Shown here one piece after another: positions 12,305 through 25,767 of a stretch of DNA of 64,000 nt. The stretch is from Paragonimus skrjabini miyazakii (Eukaryota > Platyhelminthes > Trematoda > Plagiorchiida > Troglotrematidae): positions 8,390 to 72,389 of the forward strand of contig JTDE01000706.1 in assembly GCA_014338405.1 (NCBI GenBank), written 5' to 3'. Position 1 is the stretch's first letter. Every line of letters starts with the position of its first letter. The notes beneath the pieces are model-generated. The model saw only the letters and a list, made by a program, of their open reading frames with translations, made no database searches and was not told the origin of the DNA. Both the position numbers and the translations under genes were made by a program.

Positions 12305-14608
12305 TGACATAATATGTGGTGTGATTGTATGCGTGTCCAAACCCTGTCTATCTCTAATTGTCTGTCATATATAACCTGCACGTTTTACGTTTGCGACTGA
12401 TGAGAGTAAACGAAATGTTAACATATCGCAACATATGTCTTCTTTCTGCGCTGACGATAAAAAGTCATTAATTCCCTAGAAATGGGTTTCACGCTGGGAG
12501 CGATAATGTCGTTAGCTATCTCAGCTCGTCCACGCTGAATCGTCTGCATACACGCTATGCAGTATTCGTTGAAAACGACAGTGGCTTAACTTGACAGGGC
12601 TTTTAATCTGCATCGTGGTCTTCTCACAACCTTTCATCCATCTAGCTATTCAATTATAGTTTATTGTTGATTCATTGATCAACCCATAAATGAGAGCTTA
12701 TACTGCCGGGCGCACATTGCCAGATGATTGTTACGACTTCGTTATGGTACCCTTGTGACTAGTGTATCACTTGGTTCAATTCGAACTACCTAGAGAAGTT
12801 CCATACGTCTACTCAGGGCCCGTTTTATCATTCCAGCCAAAAGATAAGCTCGAAACTGTCGCAGTTGGGACTCGATTTCTCGCCCATTAACCCATTTCCT
12901 CTCAAAATCTCTGAGTCGATGAAATGGTGACAAATGTTGACGGTTATTCTGTTCGCCTAGCACGTGTTAGTGGCTACGGGTATTCTGCTAGTTGTCCTGT
13001 CGCTTCTCCATCTATCCACAATAGAACGAAAGTGTTCACGAAGTGTGAACTTGAGAATCACCATCTTGTACCCAAAACATAATTGGAACCTCTTTTCTCA
13101 CAAAATTATTGGACCGTGATGTAGGTAATCTTTTTCAGTTTACGGTCTAATGACGCAAAACAAAGAGGTAATTGTTTACTTACAGTACTGTTTGAAAAAC
13201 AATCCACCATACAGTTTTAGTCTACCGGTAATAGTGTACCTCATGTTGAACAGACATATTGTCTAAAACAAAAACACCCTTGTTTCTGAAAAGAACAATC
13301 TGGAAGCAAAACAATGAGTTTTGTAGATTTGTAATCCACAATTGGGATATTGAATGAGTGGCATCGAATTTTTTTCAGTGAGGAGAAGTGCATACATTTA
13401 CCAGATAATATGGATGTATGGATTCTGTGATTTTAAAACGAATGATCAGAATACATTCTACTAAGTAAGTTGGGGATATTGTTAATAGCTGTTTCAACAT
13501 GCAACTTGAAAGGTGATGTATAAAGTTGAGAGACGAAATTTCACGTGAACTCCGATATGTGTTGAACAATTCAACCAATTCCATCGTTTGCAACCCTTCT
13601 TTTATGGGAAATGAACTTTGAACGTTTCGCTACTCGAACTGACTCGATTGCACTAATTTTCAGAATAAGAGCTTTCTTGACATGCAAAATATTTTCAGGT
13701 TTATCAGATGAATACCATCGTCACTAATAACAACAGTTTTACATTCAGAGACTTGCTTGGATGATAAATTATACTGAAACGCACTGGATTCGAAATTCGC
13801 TATTGTCAGATCTCAGTGTTGTTGAGAGTTTGAACACCTTCTGACGTGAATGAATTTGGTCAACCTTTCTGGTAGGTGTCGAGGTAAAATCTCGTGTATT
13901 CACTGTAATTGATTACTTGGTGGGTAGGAGGTCTCATTAAGGATGATATGACTGATTACACAGAAATAACAGGAATGTTTGCGCTATTGATTCAAGTACA
14001 TTTTTCGTTTAAAGGCCTGGCAGTATGACTACGTATGATCTAAACAGATCCTAGAAGATATCAATGTGGAACTTCTAGGCTTCAGCATCATTACTGCAAT
14101 TGTCAGAAATAGCATATTTATCATCCATGAGGTTTCAATATGGATCCGTCGCCAATAAGCTAACTATAATAGGTTTTAAATTGGTGGGTGTGACAGTCTA
14201 CTTACTTCTAACCATTGTTAGTCTGTGATAAATATTACTACCGTTTTTCCAGAAGTTTTAACTCTCATTTGTTTTCGAATAGGCTCATTTGAGGCGTTAA
14301 CACATCCATACTACTTTTGCTTTGTATGGGTCGGGTCTAACGCGCTGTTGGATTCGCATAGATTTTGTACATACCTAACAACGCGTTATACTTCTCCATG
14401 AGACTGTACTGCTTCTTGAAGTGATAGCAACAGTAGAGAGAACATTAGGGCAGCTTATGTACTCAGGCTATAACCTTCAGAGTCTAAGTAAAGTGAAGAA
14501 TTGACGGTTTAGTCAGCCTATGAGATAGCCACCGATGTAACAAAGGTATAATCTTTGTCGGTAGGTTAAGGTGACAAGAAATCGTTGAAATCCAATGCAA
14601 ACAATCAA
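12305..14608. other. No supported gene
   Basis: AT-rich sequence without a convincing frame, RNA gene or repeat relationship that I could find. Confidence 0.45.
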
Positions 14609-14621
14609 TAAAATAAGGGTC

Positions 14622-14780
14622 TAGAACTCTACTACTGACGAGCTCTAGTGAGAGTGAAACTCGGGTCTAGGGCTTCTTTTCGAAAGGGACCGACTGGAAA
14701 GTCTATGGGAATGTAAACGCTACGATCAGTCGTGGGTGATGTTCAATTTGAAATAAACCAGATCTTCGACTACTTATCAG
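14622..14780 (+). mobile_element. HHR-SINE family A, copy A2, with 13-bp TSD
   Basis: A 159-bp insertion flanked by a perfect 13-bp direct repeat TAAAATAAGGGTC (14609-14621 and 14781-14793). It lacks the tRNA head. It starts just upstream of the hammerhead core (CTGACGA 14635-14641), runs through the usual tail, and continues into the trailer block ending near ACTACTTATCAG. Its 3' end thus lies further along the unit than in copies A4 and A5. The ribozyme is degraded: stem II closes with a G-U pair (GCTCT/AGAGT) and stem I no longer pairs well. Confidence 0.82.
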
Positions 14781-15572
14781 TAAAATAAGGGTCAGTGGCT
14801 GAAACCGGTGTCTCACGGTAGACAAGCACTAGAGCATTGCCAGTGAAACATGTTAAGCACTGAAGCTGGTATCATAGTGGATTATGGGCAAGTGATTGAT
14901 GAGCGTCAGTCACTGGCTAGAGGTAACGTGCATCACATCAGTGTGTGAAATTTCATACATTACAAAGTGGGTTTGCGTTCGCTAAAAATTAAAAAAAATG
15001 GAAAATCATGTGGAACGTGAACGGATGCTTAAGCCGGTGACACCTCGTAGGCAAGAACGTGGGATGCTACCTGCTCTAACTGGTTTGGATTTAGACAACA
15101 TGGTTTTTCCCCAGCTAATCCATACCTATTTAATAAGATAAAATTGTCAATTACAAAACAAGTTCTTCTAGAATTTAAATCTGACCAGATGGGTGAAAGC
15201 AAATGGCCTGATCTGTTTCAAGCTGAGTTGTCTACCTTTTTGGAAATAATTAGACAGCATTCACTAACGTTATCCCTGTCGAAATAAGCCCAATAGGAAT
15301 AGGACACGCATCGAGGAGATAATCGATAGACTGGTCGAGATACGGTGAAACAACTGCAGATGGCAGATCAGACATCATGAGTTAGACAGGTTGGTCAAAT
15401 AACAGCCGATCAGGCCGGTGAGGTATGATTCGAACAGGAGGGGGAGATGTGGACTGGCTTATCAGTTGCCATACCGAAGCGTTACACACGACAGCCGAAA
15501 ATTCCGAACTATATTTGCAGTGTTGCGTTAGCGGTCCTTTTACCAAACTGTCAGAAACATCCATTTTTACGT

Positions 15573-15599
15573 TATATATATATATATATATATATATAT
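15573..15599. repeat. (TA)13 microsatellite
   Basis: An uninterrupted run of alternating T and A, 27 nt long. Confidence 0.95.
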
Positions 15600-18500
15600 C
15601 TTATTGCGACTAGTGGGATAAAATCGCCCAGTTAACAGCAGGTTAGAGACTCCTAAGTATAACGTCACTTTTGTAAGCATCCCACGTAACGGAGATATGT
15701 GAGCCAACTTATCTCGTTGATCCTCTATTGAACTCGACAGACACAACTCACCTCAGGTTATCTGGAAGAGCCATGTGTGCAGAATATAACAAAAGTGTAA
15801 TATTTTAATATGTTCCATTCATCACCTTCCCTTCAGATAACCTTCTCCGCGATTTTTTCAGACGAGCCCTACATTTATATCATAACCGTTACCAAACTTT
15901 ATGCTTCAGATCCTTTTCTTGGCTCTATTCTCCGGTTTGCTTGTTGCTAGGGTGTATTGCAAAATGCTTGCTTTCACCGTTGTAAGGTCTTGATCTCCCC
16001 TATAACGTGTCCTTTCCGAAACCTTTAAAAAAAGGAATTCTTGTTCGTCCTTTTTTTAGTCCTGTTTGAAATATCTTTGAAAAGCTCTATGCTAGTTTTT
16101 GATAACTCCCGGTTTCACTCAACTACTTACTCTACGTTAGTTTTGCCGAAGTGAATTGTAGTTATCCGGCTACAACGCAGGTTATCGTCCTCCGTCTGTT
16201 GTTTTTGGGAATTTCCGATTCTATCGAACAGATGAATGAATGTAAGCTATCTACAGCGTCAATCCGGTACATTTTTATAACTTACATCCATTCTTTTCAT
16301 AGTTTTAGGCTCGATTTTCGACACGAAAGAATCCTCAGTCGACCATAGATTGTTACGCGTTATATGAAACTTATAACATCTACCAACCTTACAGTTCGAG
16401 GCTGTCAGTTTTGACTTCTTCTAGCCTGCTGCTTTGGTCTACTGGACCGACCATCACAACAAAACTGGGCAGCACTAATGAAATAGGTCAAACCATACAA
16501 TCCGAGTCATAAGCTCTTTTCCTCCTCGGATGTTAGATGCCGTGAAATGTTTCGTCTTCATCTGACATGCACACACAAATACACATACCGCCCACAACGA
16601 CCATTGTCTATCATACGGTTTCTAAATGATGCGTGCGGCATACTGTGGACTTTATATAACCACGCCACTTGTTATAAAACTCGTCCTGTAACCAGTCCGA
16701 AAATGCGATCTTTAAACCAAAAAAATTAACATGCTTCATGGATGCCGTATTGCAAATGTGTTTAGTCTTTTGTCTTGTTTATGTCTCTGTACTCCAATAC
16801 GCGAATATTTTCTGTAATAGTTCTCAGCTGAGTTTTGTGTGAGCTAAATCCGTCGTTTGTGGTTGGCTTGCGGACAAACAAAAATGTGCGACAGCCACAC
16901 AGGGGTTGACAAGATTTTCTGCAGTTTGTCTATCCCAGTTACTACCGCAGAAGTAGCATATAGTTGTTTCATTTCCATTCGATTTTCGTCGACATCATAT
17001 ATGACAATGAATGGAATACATAAATTGAAACTGAGAGAGAATGATCACCCAAACACTTATTCACTACAGACCAAGAAGTCACGTTGATTGTGTTACAAAA
17101 AGGTATGCAAATTTGTTTTCCTAAGCTACTGCACACACAGTTCTCTTTCACACCATCTTAAAGCCGATGGGTTAACCAGTTTTTGGTTTCTGTTCTGAAG
17201 TTGCATGCCGACAACTGATTGCCATACCGAAATGAATAGGCATTCCGTACACGACAGTTCACTCTAGACCGGCATACATAAAACGATTTTATGTAGTTTA
17301 CTGAAGAATGAATACAATATTTGTCACCGTCAGACACTTAGCTTCAGGATGTTGGTTTCTAGTCTATGGTGTATGGTGATCTGATAAACTGGTTAGTTGG
17401 CATTGGTAAGATGCACAGTATAGATCCATAATAGTCGTTCTGTAAAATAAAACAAATAATAAATATTTATGTGAAAAGATAATTTGAAAATGAATTATGA
17501 TTTGTCTTAGCTTTCACATTTCAGCAGCTGTTTCGATTAGTCGCTTCAAAAACTGATGAGTTTACGTTTTCTCTGATCTCATTATCAACGTGGTAACCGG
17601 GGATGTGGATTCTTGTGTGTTTTCCTGACGTAACCGTGTTGAGTGCATATTGAACACGACCCAGTCATCACATTTAAAAGCTTGAACGTATTCGTTTGCG
17701 AATGATATTTATGTTACTCACTCAATGTGTGAGGAAATGGTAACAACCCTTTCTACTCCTAAAACTTTTCAATAAGATTATAATAACGGAATTCTTTAGA
17801 CATAACAAATGACATTCTTATTGTTGACAAATGTTATGGAATGTGGCAGATCTAAAGTAGACTTCGGTTACAGCTAGCTGCTACTTTTCTCAGTCCCGTA
17901 GACTTTACAGAGAAATCTTCTCGATAAACAGCGTCAGGTTCGCGTTGCTTTCTTGTTAGTGTTTAATGCTGTAACAGTTAACCGCTGAATTCTGTAGAAA
18001 AGTCTTCCATAAAGCAAATCATTTTTATAAATATTTCTGTTAATAATAACCCAAGATTTGCTCCAAGAGTGCCGGAAGGAACCGGTCAGATGGTACTCAG
18101 ATACCCTGCTACTATTTTTTTCTGTAATCTATCTTAAGGAGATTTTCGAATGTATTGCTGATCCACATTCCGCAAGTAAATGTAGGTTAATAGTGTGATA
18201 TCACGCGGTTATTCTGAAATGTAATTAAGTAGTATTAAAGTAGCTGCTAGGTTTGAAGAATTAGTAATAATGTGCAACGCTTGGCAACAAACATGCACCG
18301 TAGCGAAAGGGAGTTAAACAGTGTAAACAGTGGATTCAAACGTACCTTGTCGACTGCTCCGTTCGTGTTGGTAAATCCTCTGAAGCTGTGCTGTGTGGGC
18401 ATTTACTTGGACTGACCATGTGTTATCGTTTCCAATTTATTCTTGACCCCGGTCGGTTGTAGGAAACTGTTCGGAACAGTACACTATAAATGGAACAAGG

Positions 18501-21335
18501 ATGAACGTTCACAATACAGTATTCATTAGTAGTTTGTCATAGTCACGTATTTGGTTATTGAATTAGGTAGAGAAAAATTCAAGAAAAACACTGGAGTACA
18601 TTCAAAAAGGAAATGATGTTTTTCATACATGAACCTGACAGTGGCAACTGTGTTTTCTCGGGGTTACTGACAAGTGCAAATGAGTTTTTGTGTATGAGGT
18701 AGTGTTGAGTCCATTCAAGTTCTTGGCTCATGATACAAGTACTTGTCAACATGCGACAAACGTCAACTGATTAATAGCGGCCATGTGAAAGCGATCGTGA
18801 TTTCATTTTATTGCAGTATCCTGATAGTCAATTGGAAGTGTACTTCCAATCTGAGCTTGAATTCGTCTACTACTGACGTCATTACACCACCTTCTGGTTG
18901 ACTGTACCAGATTGAACATACCTTGAATTTAAAAATATTCCGTGCGTGTTAAATCGCAACTCTCATGTTTTAGCTTTAACCATTGTCCTGAGGAGTGGTT
19001 AATTTGGTTAGAAGAAAGCGTGCTTCATAACGAGTAATGAATTTGGTGGAAGGTCCTATTTACTACGGTTAATAATTTCTTGACAAGGCGGTAGTGCATT
19101 GAAAGATGTTTTGGGTTACCTGAGAAAGCAGTAGACGGATTGCGGTAGCTCGTGGCCCTTAGATAATCGTTTTTCAAATCTAACAGTCGTGTATGGCATA
19201 ATGACAGCAAACTTAAGTTCTTAGGCCATGATGATGACTAACCATCCAATTGCACATATACAAAAAGTTACCTGAACCAAACAGTCTTATGTTTATCCGA
19301 GTACGAAGTTCATCTTTACAGATATTGATGCACAAGCGACAATGAGCAAAGGTCACTTTGAATAATCGCTCTTAATTGCCATTCACACATGTTTGCAACC
19401 AGAAGGTAGGAAGACAGAGATGCATTACTTTGCATTTAGTCGTGTTGAATCAGAGCCGGAGTTTGATAACCAGACGTTGTAAAGCATTTTAATCACTCAG
19501 TATGTTCATACTGTTTATCATACTTTCTATTATTTGCTAATTTTGAGCGCCGTAGGCATAAAGTTGCGGCCGGAAGTTGACAAACTGTGAGAGATCGAGC
19601 ACAATCAATGACCTGAAAGCCTCTGATATACAACAAGTCGAACAGTGGTGAATTAGACGTGCTCCGTATAAGTCGATACTAAAATGGTCGTCCTGGCTGT
19701 AGTTGGCAAATCATGTGTGATTAGAATTAACCCCAATTATCTAGAGAGTTCCTTGCACAGTGTTAAATAGTCTCTCAATCACAGACTCAGGATAAATATT
19801 GAAAGACAGCATTAACTACTTAGCTCCACCAATAACTTTGTCACGACCTTCTGGGCATCAAGTAAATTGGTGCTGCATAAAAACATTCTTCGAACTTCCA
19901 GATAGTTTTCAGGCAACAGTTTAAATTAAAATAACTGGCCGCTTATCAACAGTCAAGTTAATTACGATTTGTGATGTGATCGAAAGTGATGCGGCCAGCT
20001 ATTGAGATCATCTATATAAAAAGCAGATGAAACTGTGCATGCTCTCCACGCTTTCGGAGGTTTGTTTGTCACAGGAAAGGAGATTAAACAGTTTGCATAT
20101 TGGCCTTAGGCGTAATTGTATAGTATTAGTGTTAAAATAACAATGAGCCCTGGACTTGCGAATATGCTATCACAGAATGTTGATGCTGTAGGACATCGGT
20201 ATCGATCGCTGGCTGTCAGTCCCTAGGATCACAACTCACTGCTAAATGCGAACGATGAATCGATGTTGGTAAAAAGATTGGTTGAAGTCAAATAGTTTGA
20301 ATGACACTGGCTAATCAACCCTTCCAGGTATCAGCGGCTGGAAACAGCAGTGAAAACAATGGTTCAATACAATGGGAAATGAAACAGTAATGGGCGAGAT
20401 AAACATAACAAACCTGTATTGCGATTCTTCATGGAAACTTCAACGGAACAGAATCAACTGGTAAAGTAATGCTTGGTATCAAATGAATACTGATGAGTTT
20501 AACGAACGCAGTCTATAACAGTGCGAGTTGGCTCGAAAACATGGTCAATATATAAAATGAACAACGCATTAAAACAATTTGATTATTATGGCGATACGAA
20601 ACAAAGTTTAAGCGATTTAACAAATAACGAGCTGCCCACTGGATAAGAGAAAGATTTAATGTGACAAAAGGGTACAGATAGATTGGTAGGGTCCACTGAA
20701 TAAACATCCTCCTTGAAGCTAATAGGAACATTTCACTGAAGCAACAAAACAATAATGAACAAGAGGTTGTCATTCATGTCGAAATAAATAAATACGTCGG
20801 GCAAAGTAATGAACACATGAATTAACTGTAACTACACAGTACAGAAGACTGTTTGTCAGTAAAGAGGCCATCATTTTGATTAGTTGGACATAACATTTGA
20901 ACAATAAGGGTTCGGGTGTAGAAGAAAAGAATCAAATACATGAACTTGTGACAAATGTTGAATGATGTGGGACTGGTTATAACTTAAATCTAAACAATTA
21001 CAGTACCTAATAACTTGTGATTACACAAGCTCTTTGCATTTCAATATATGCATAACATGCTGGCAAACGATCTCAGTAGATTGGAATAAATCAAGGTCAG
21101 CTTCCGCAAGCAAACCTCACTTTTTAATCCAGTTGAATGCCTAGATGGTGTAATGTTTTTTTCCCTACTTGTTGAATTCTCCATCTGGATTATAGTTTCT
21201 ACCTATATCTCATTAGCAATATGTCACACCGAACAACTACAGGTCGGTCGCATCAATCTATCGTGAGGTGGAAAGTGAATATTGCCTCGTCAGGAAAAGT
21301 GCTGTCAAACGTTTCGCGTTATTTGATCCTACTAT

Positions 21336-21650
21336 TTATGGGTACTTCACTGGACGTTGTGGGCCATTTGTCAGTCTCCACCTCAGAGGTGATAAGTGGT
21401 CCTCTTGCACAAACTGGTCATCTGGAGAAAAATCTGTATCCGGAAGCATTGGAAGACCAACCATATTCTGACCTTGCAGGAAAATGTCGGTGCCTTCAAC
21501 CATCTTTATTGCCTTCAAATCAGCAGAATATTCGGCTGTATTCGCTAGCTCAGCGTTCTCAGACTTGACTTCGTTCAGTCTAGTTATTTCATTTGTTAGC
21601 ACTTGACCGGCTCCGACGCTACTATCGACTAACTTGTTGTTTGATTTCAC
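21336..21650 (-). CDS. Unassigned hydrophilic frame, possible exon (weak)
   Basis: A 104-codon minus-strand frame, charged and proline/asparagine-containing, with a helical-looking stretch (LTNEITRLNEVKSENAEL) near residues 18-35 that could form a short coiled coil. I do not recognise a family. No convincing splice sites were identified at either end, and overlapping plus-strand frames have similar length, so chance is a real possibility. Confidence 0.18.
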   Translation of the reverse strand: MKSNNKLVDSSVGAGQVLTNEITRLNEVKSENAELANTAEYSADLKAIKMVEGTDIFLQGQNMVGLPMLPDTDFSPDDQFVQEDHLSPLRWRLTNGPQRPVKYP

Positions 21651-23912
21651 ATGAACTGGCTTGATCGTTTAAAGTATCCAAATTGCGCCGGCTTCTAATA
21701 ATACTTTTTGAATGTCGCGGAGATAACTGTCATATTGTGGGACTAAATATGTGAAAATATGATAAAGTATCTCCGTTACTGGGTTCAAAGGAGAAGTGAC
21801 AGCACACGGAGAAACAACGAACGATTATGTTAGTTAGACCACACATTACATTCGACGTGTAAGAATTGACAACCACCGGAGTTACCGACATACTTGTGGC
21901 GGTTTGAACACTGATATGAACGAAGTCAGTGAAGCCCTACACCTGTGACTAGAACTGAATACTACTGAAAGTTAAACAGTTCAGTTGGTCTCTTTTGACA
22001 TTGTTTATATAATTCCATCATGGTTTATTAAAAGTTGGTTATGCTTTTCAATGTGGTCATCATGCTGGTCAACAGTTTTAGTCATTCCAACAGATGACCT
22101 TACGTTATTGTTCAGTGACTGTTCGAACAGAGACGATTGTGTTAATCCACCTCATTTGTAATCACATCATTGGCTGACTGATCTGCTGACCTTTGAAACT
22201 GTGAAAATGCGATTGTGTCCCTTGTGAAATAGTGTTTCGACACATTAAGTGGTCAACACTGAGCACCACATCGCACGTTTCTCGGATGAAGTATAACCAT
22301 TGGATGTAAACGAGAACATAACTGGGTTCCTTTGGAAAATTCACATGCACACAGTGGAGATCAAACGCCAAATGTATGTCAGTCTGGTAAACAATTTTTC
22401 TGTACTGTTTCGAAGTAAATAACAACGGTTTTCAACCTCGAAACGATCGCACAAGAAACGTCTCATTTTTGTTTGTCCTAAACAAAATCTCTCATCGTTT
22501 TCACAGGAAACTTCATAGTTAGCATGGCAAGATGCTTAGCAATGTCACTAAACTGTGCGCCGGAAAGCTCACTCAGCTATCATTTGTGGAAAATATGTAA
22601 ACTTAAGTCACTCGTTTAATTTGTAGACTATTGTTAACTCAGGTTTGCCTCGACTGTATTCCAGCTGGAATGGCAAGTATTTTGTGAATTTCCTTAAGCC
22701 GATATATTCGAATCCTTAATGCTAGTAGACCGGGAAACAATTTGATTGGCGGTCTCGGAATTTCACTTGCTCATGCAAATGTTCAAGCAAAATTTTGGTG
22801 GACATTCATTTGGATATTCATTTTTTGTCTAAACTTTAAAAAATATTCAAATTAGTTTGTTCTTCAGATGTAAGGTTACTAAAAGAATACTGTCAAGTTG
22901 TCTGTTGTAATGGAGGTTGATCAAACTGTTGCTTGTGATTAGACAGACGGATGTCCGTTTTGAAGTGTCAGATTAGATGAGACAATACGGAAGACAATTC
23001 GAAAAGCATTCCGCCAGGAAGTGGTAGTTGTCAAGTACTTTGCTGTCTCATACACCTGTATCGTTCTGTGACTACTAAAAATGACAGTTAAAAATGAGTG
23101 AGTATGTTTGAAATGTTTTTAATGCATAGGCCATCCGTTTTTATGATCTATGTATGTAATCTTTGTGTCGTTCCCTCTTTTACAGACTGGCATCACAAAA
23201 TGACAAACGATACATTAAACAGTATATATACCAGAAACTAATGAAAATAATGTTAACCGAAATTCCTGTAGCCTAAATTCGTTCCTTCACACAAACCTAT
23301 TGTCTAAAAATGCTTACTGCAAAATAGACAACGATTGTGATTGTTTACTTTTTCCTATGCAATTGAGTTTACAAACTCAGTCGAGTAATCACACAAGTGG
23401 ATTGTTTAGACACTGGTAGTATTCTGCGCTCAAAACTCATGAACTATTTCTCTAAGCAACAGAACAGGCAACTGCTTTTTGGGATCATTGGGAGAGTCTG
23501 TATTTGATATTCGGGCCTACAAGATTTACTTTCAATACTTGTCACGAAAAGAAGAGTCTAATTTTTTTCAGGTTGAATTCCGTAGTCATTAGTTCAGCGT
23601 TTTTGACGATCGTATGAAAACAGTTTTTATTCACTTGCCAGTCTGGCGCATTTCTACGTATGTTGTATTTGAAACGTTGCGGTCCATTGGACTCACGAGC
23701 GTTAGTAGGTGCAAGTGTGTCTGGTATAGAGGAATTTCTGCAAAGTATTTGTTGAGCAGATAGATTCGTGTCAGCTAGCCACGTGATGCATGGTCGTGTG
23801 ACTGTACACTTTGGAGACAGGACGAAAAGACTAGACCAGCGTCACGTTCGATGTGTCTATATTGTTCATCGCTATGTTTGCACGCAAAACAAGTGAATAG
23901 CTTTGTACATAT

Positions 23913-24441
23913 TGTAGTGAATTACCAAACCGCAGATGCAAGTATTCCAACTCTCGGCGGAATACCTCAACGTGAAGGTGACGCACGTTCAAAAGCCCAT
24001 ACTGATCGGATCGTGGACAACACTGACTACCTGACGAGACATCGCTCAACGAGATCGGACCAGCAGACGAGGAATGGCAGGCAAAATGGGATCGATAACC
24101 AGATCGGAGGTGCGATTATTCTAACACTCGGTAGAATATATTGACGCGGTCGAGAAATACGGTCAAAGTCCTCAATGAATAGAATGCGGACAAGGCGGGC
24201 TATAGGACGAGCCATTGCCCAACGAGATTGGAACAATGGACGAGAAATGGTGAAGGGAAAATCCCCGACTGAAGACGTCGGTCACACATAAAACCAAGGC
24301 AGAAATGCACACTACGTGTGGACGGAAACCGGGTGTGTTGTGGACCGGAATTCTGACTGATAAACGCGAGCGTGCTTGCAGCAGGGTAACGAACGAGTTG
24401 GACAATAAATATTGTGCTTTAGTGAACATATTTTCGCTACA
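23913..24441 (+). mobile_element. Solo LTR, copy L2
   Basis: A 529-bp LTR beginning TGTAGTGAATTACC and ending TTTTCGCTACA, flanked by the 4-bp duplication ATAT (23909-23912 and 24442-24445). It has the same internal order of blocks as 7307-7810 and 51914-52551. These include two similar sub-blocks of the type ACACTCGG-GGAATA, and a terminal GGACAATAAATATTGTGC poly(A)-signal block. The 4-bp duplication and TG...CA ends fit LTR integrase insertion (Ty3/gypsy or BEL/Pao class). There is no adjacent PBS or coding region. Confidence 0.87.
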
Positions 24442-24445
24442 ATAT

Positions 24446-25632
24446 TTCCGACTACTACAACCAGTCATTGTAGCAAAAGTCATCTCTGCTCGGGAGTCCT
24501 ATAAACAGCTTTTGCAACAAGGACAGCTAGTGTGAAAACAAATTTCTGTAGGTGGGAGAAGTGTTTTTCAAATAAGAGGAGCATGTTTGCCAATGCAAAA
24601 ACTGACAATGAGTTTTTGTAACGTGACTCATCTTGTCCTTCAGAAGAACCCGAGACCAACTTTTCATTGCTAACTCATCATGAACCTGTGAAAACAAAAG
24701 TGTGAATATCACGAGTGGTGAGATCGGCAAATCTTGTTTTATCCATTATGATTCAGTACGCATTATTACAAACCGATCGTTGTGGTACAAATGAGTAAAG
24801 CAATTCCCGTTATATGATTGTTGTGAGCAAAAAGGTAGCTTAAAACAGGAAATATGGAACAAAGATTAGGCTGCTTGTAACACTGCTACTCTATGTGTAC
24901 AGAATCTGTAATCGGACTGTGAACTCAGATAAGATGCCTCACAAAACTACCAAGGGAGGTGGATTATATGAGGTCTATTACACAAGTTTATTAATCAACC
25001 GTTGACCTCTTGTGATACTTTAAAATGTAGTGGACAACCCAGTAAATGATAAGTTTTTCAACTGAATGATACTGAAAAATTGCATCGCAAGGATACTCCA
25101 GTGGAGATGACTTCTTCTTGAAGTGCTTGGTATGACTGCAAATCCATTATTCAAGGAATCCTGCAGAACCTGGCACCCATAACTGTGAGAAAACTAAGCA
25201 GAGATTAAAAAGCTAGTGCCATGACTATCCGACCAACTGGAAAACATCTACCTTCAAGTCGTAAGTAAATATGAGCAGGGTGTATCTGTTCGACTTACAT
25301 AATTTGGATTCATGGGATAAATATTCTGGTAATTTTGGAGTAAAATTAGTAACAATGATGAGGGCGTGAAACATATTGTTCAACACGTGTACGATGGTAT
25401 TCTGATCCTAATCCAATGCGTACTCCAAGCCAATACATTTTGAATTTTTCGCAAGTGTCGCCCCCTAGTGTTTTCTGTTTAAACAATGAAACAAATCTTT
25501 TATATTAAAGAAAACAAATTTAAACATAATATTTCACTGTAGTATTGTAAAGGAATTTGATTTTCTTTTACATATCAACTTGTTCTCGGTTATTGAGCAT
25601 CAGGCCACATTTATATGCACATATATATGAAC
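24446..25632. other. No supported gene
   Basis: Nothing recognisable on either strand. Confidence 0.45.
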
Positions 25633-25712
25633 CAGAGTTGTCAGGGCGAATGGAACAAAAACAAGTAGCGAGTTAAATTGAGGTCAGACACGTCATAGGC
25701 ACACACGGAGAC
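25633..25712 (+). repeat. Left 80-bp inverted repeat of PLE2
   Basis: Its reverse complement aligns without gaps to 27183-27262. I count 66 of 80 identical positions, most differences being C/T transitions. The pair brackets the PLE coding remnant at 25768-27083, as PLE terminal repeats (pLTRs), which can be inverted, would. Confidence 0.8.
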
Positions 25713-25720
25713 GTGTGTGC
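25699..25720 (+). other. Perfect 9-bp hairpin at the inner edge of the left PLE2 repeat
   Basis: GCACACACG, loop GAGA, CGTGTGTGC. It overlaps the inner end of the left inverted repeat. Function unknown. Confidence 0.7.
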
Positions 25721-25721
25721 A

Positions 25722-25764
25722 GGTAAAATGGGATGGATAACCAGATTAGAGGCATGATAATTGT
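25722..25764 (+). repeat. Short solo-LTR-family fragment
   Basis: Resembles the LTR block at about 24084-24126 (AAAATGGGATNGATAACCAGAT...). It lies between the PLE2 inverted repeat and the truncated PLE coding sequence, so the junction may be a recombination or template-switch product. Confidence 0.5.
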
Positions 25765-25767
25765 CGT

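Larger units (their letters stand above)
14794..23908. other. No supported gene; simple repeat inside
   Basis: No domain-bearing frame recognised. A TA microsatellite lies at 15573-15599. Short AT-rich frames are at chance level, except the hydrophilic minus frame at 21336-21650, listed separately. Confidence 0.45.

Noticed and set aside
12397..12425. CTGATGA...CGAAA resembling a hammerhead
   Set aside because: The bases between cannot form stem II, and no stem I partner is present.
17190..17280. Possible copy of the segment at 15455-15510
   Set aside because: The shared TTGCCATACCGAA and ACACGACAG words are too short and irregular to call a repeat by eye.
20487..20520. CTGATGA-GTTTAAC-GAAC resembling a hammerhead
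   Set aside because: GAAC replaces GAAA, stem II would be only GTT/AAC, and no matching stem I was found.
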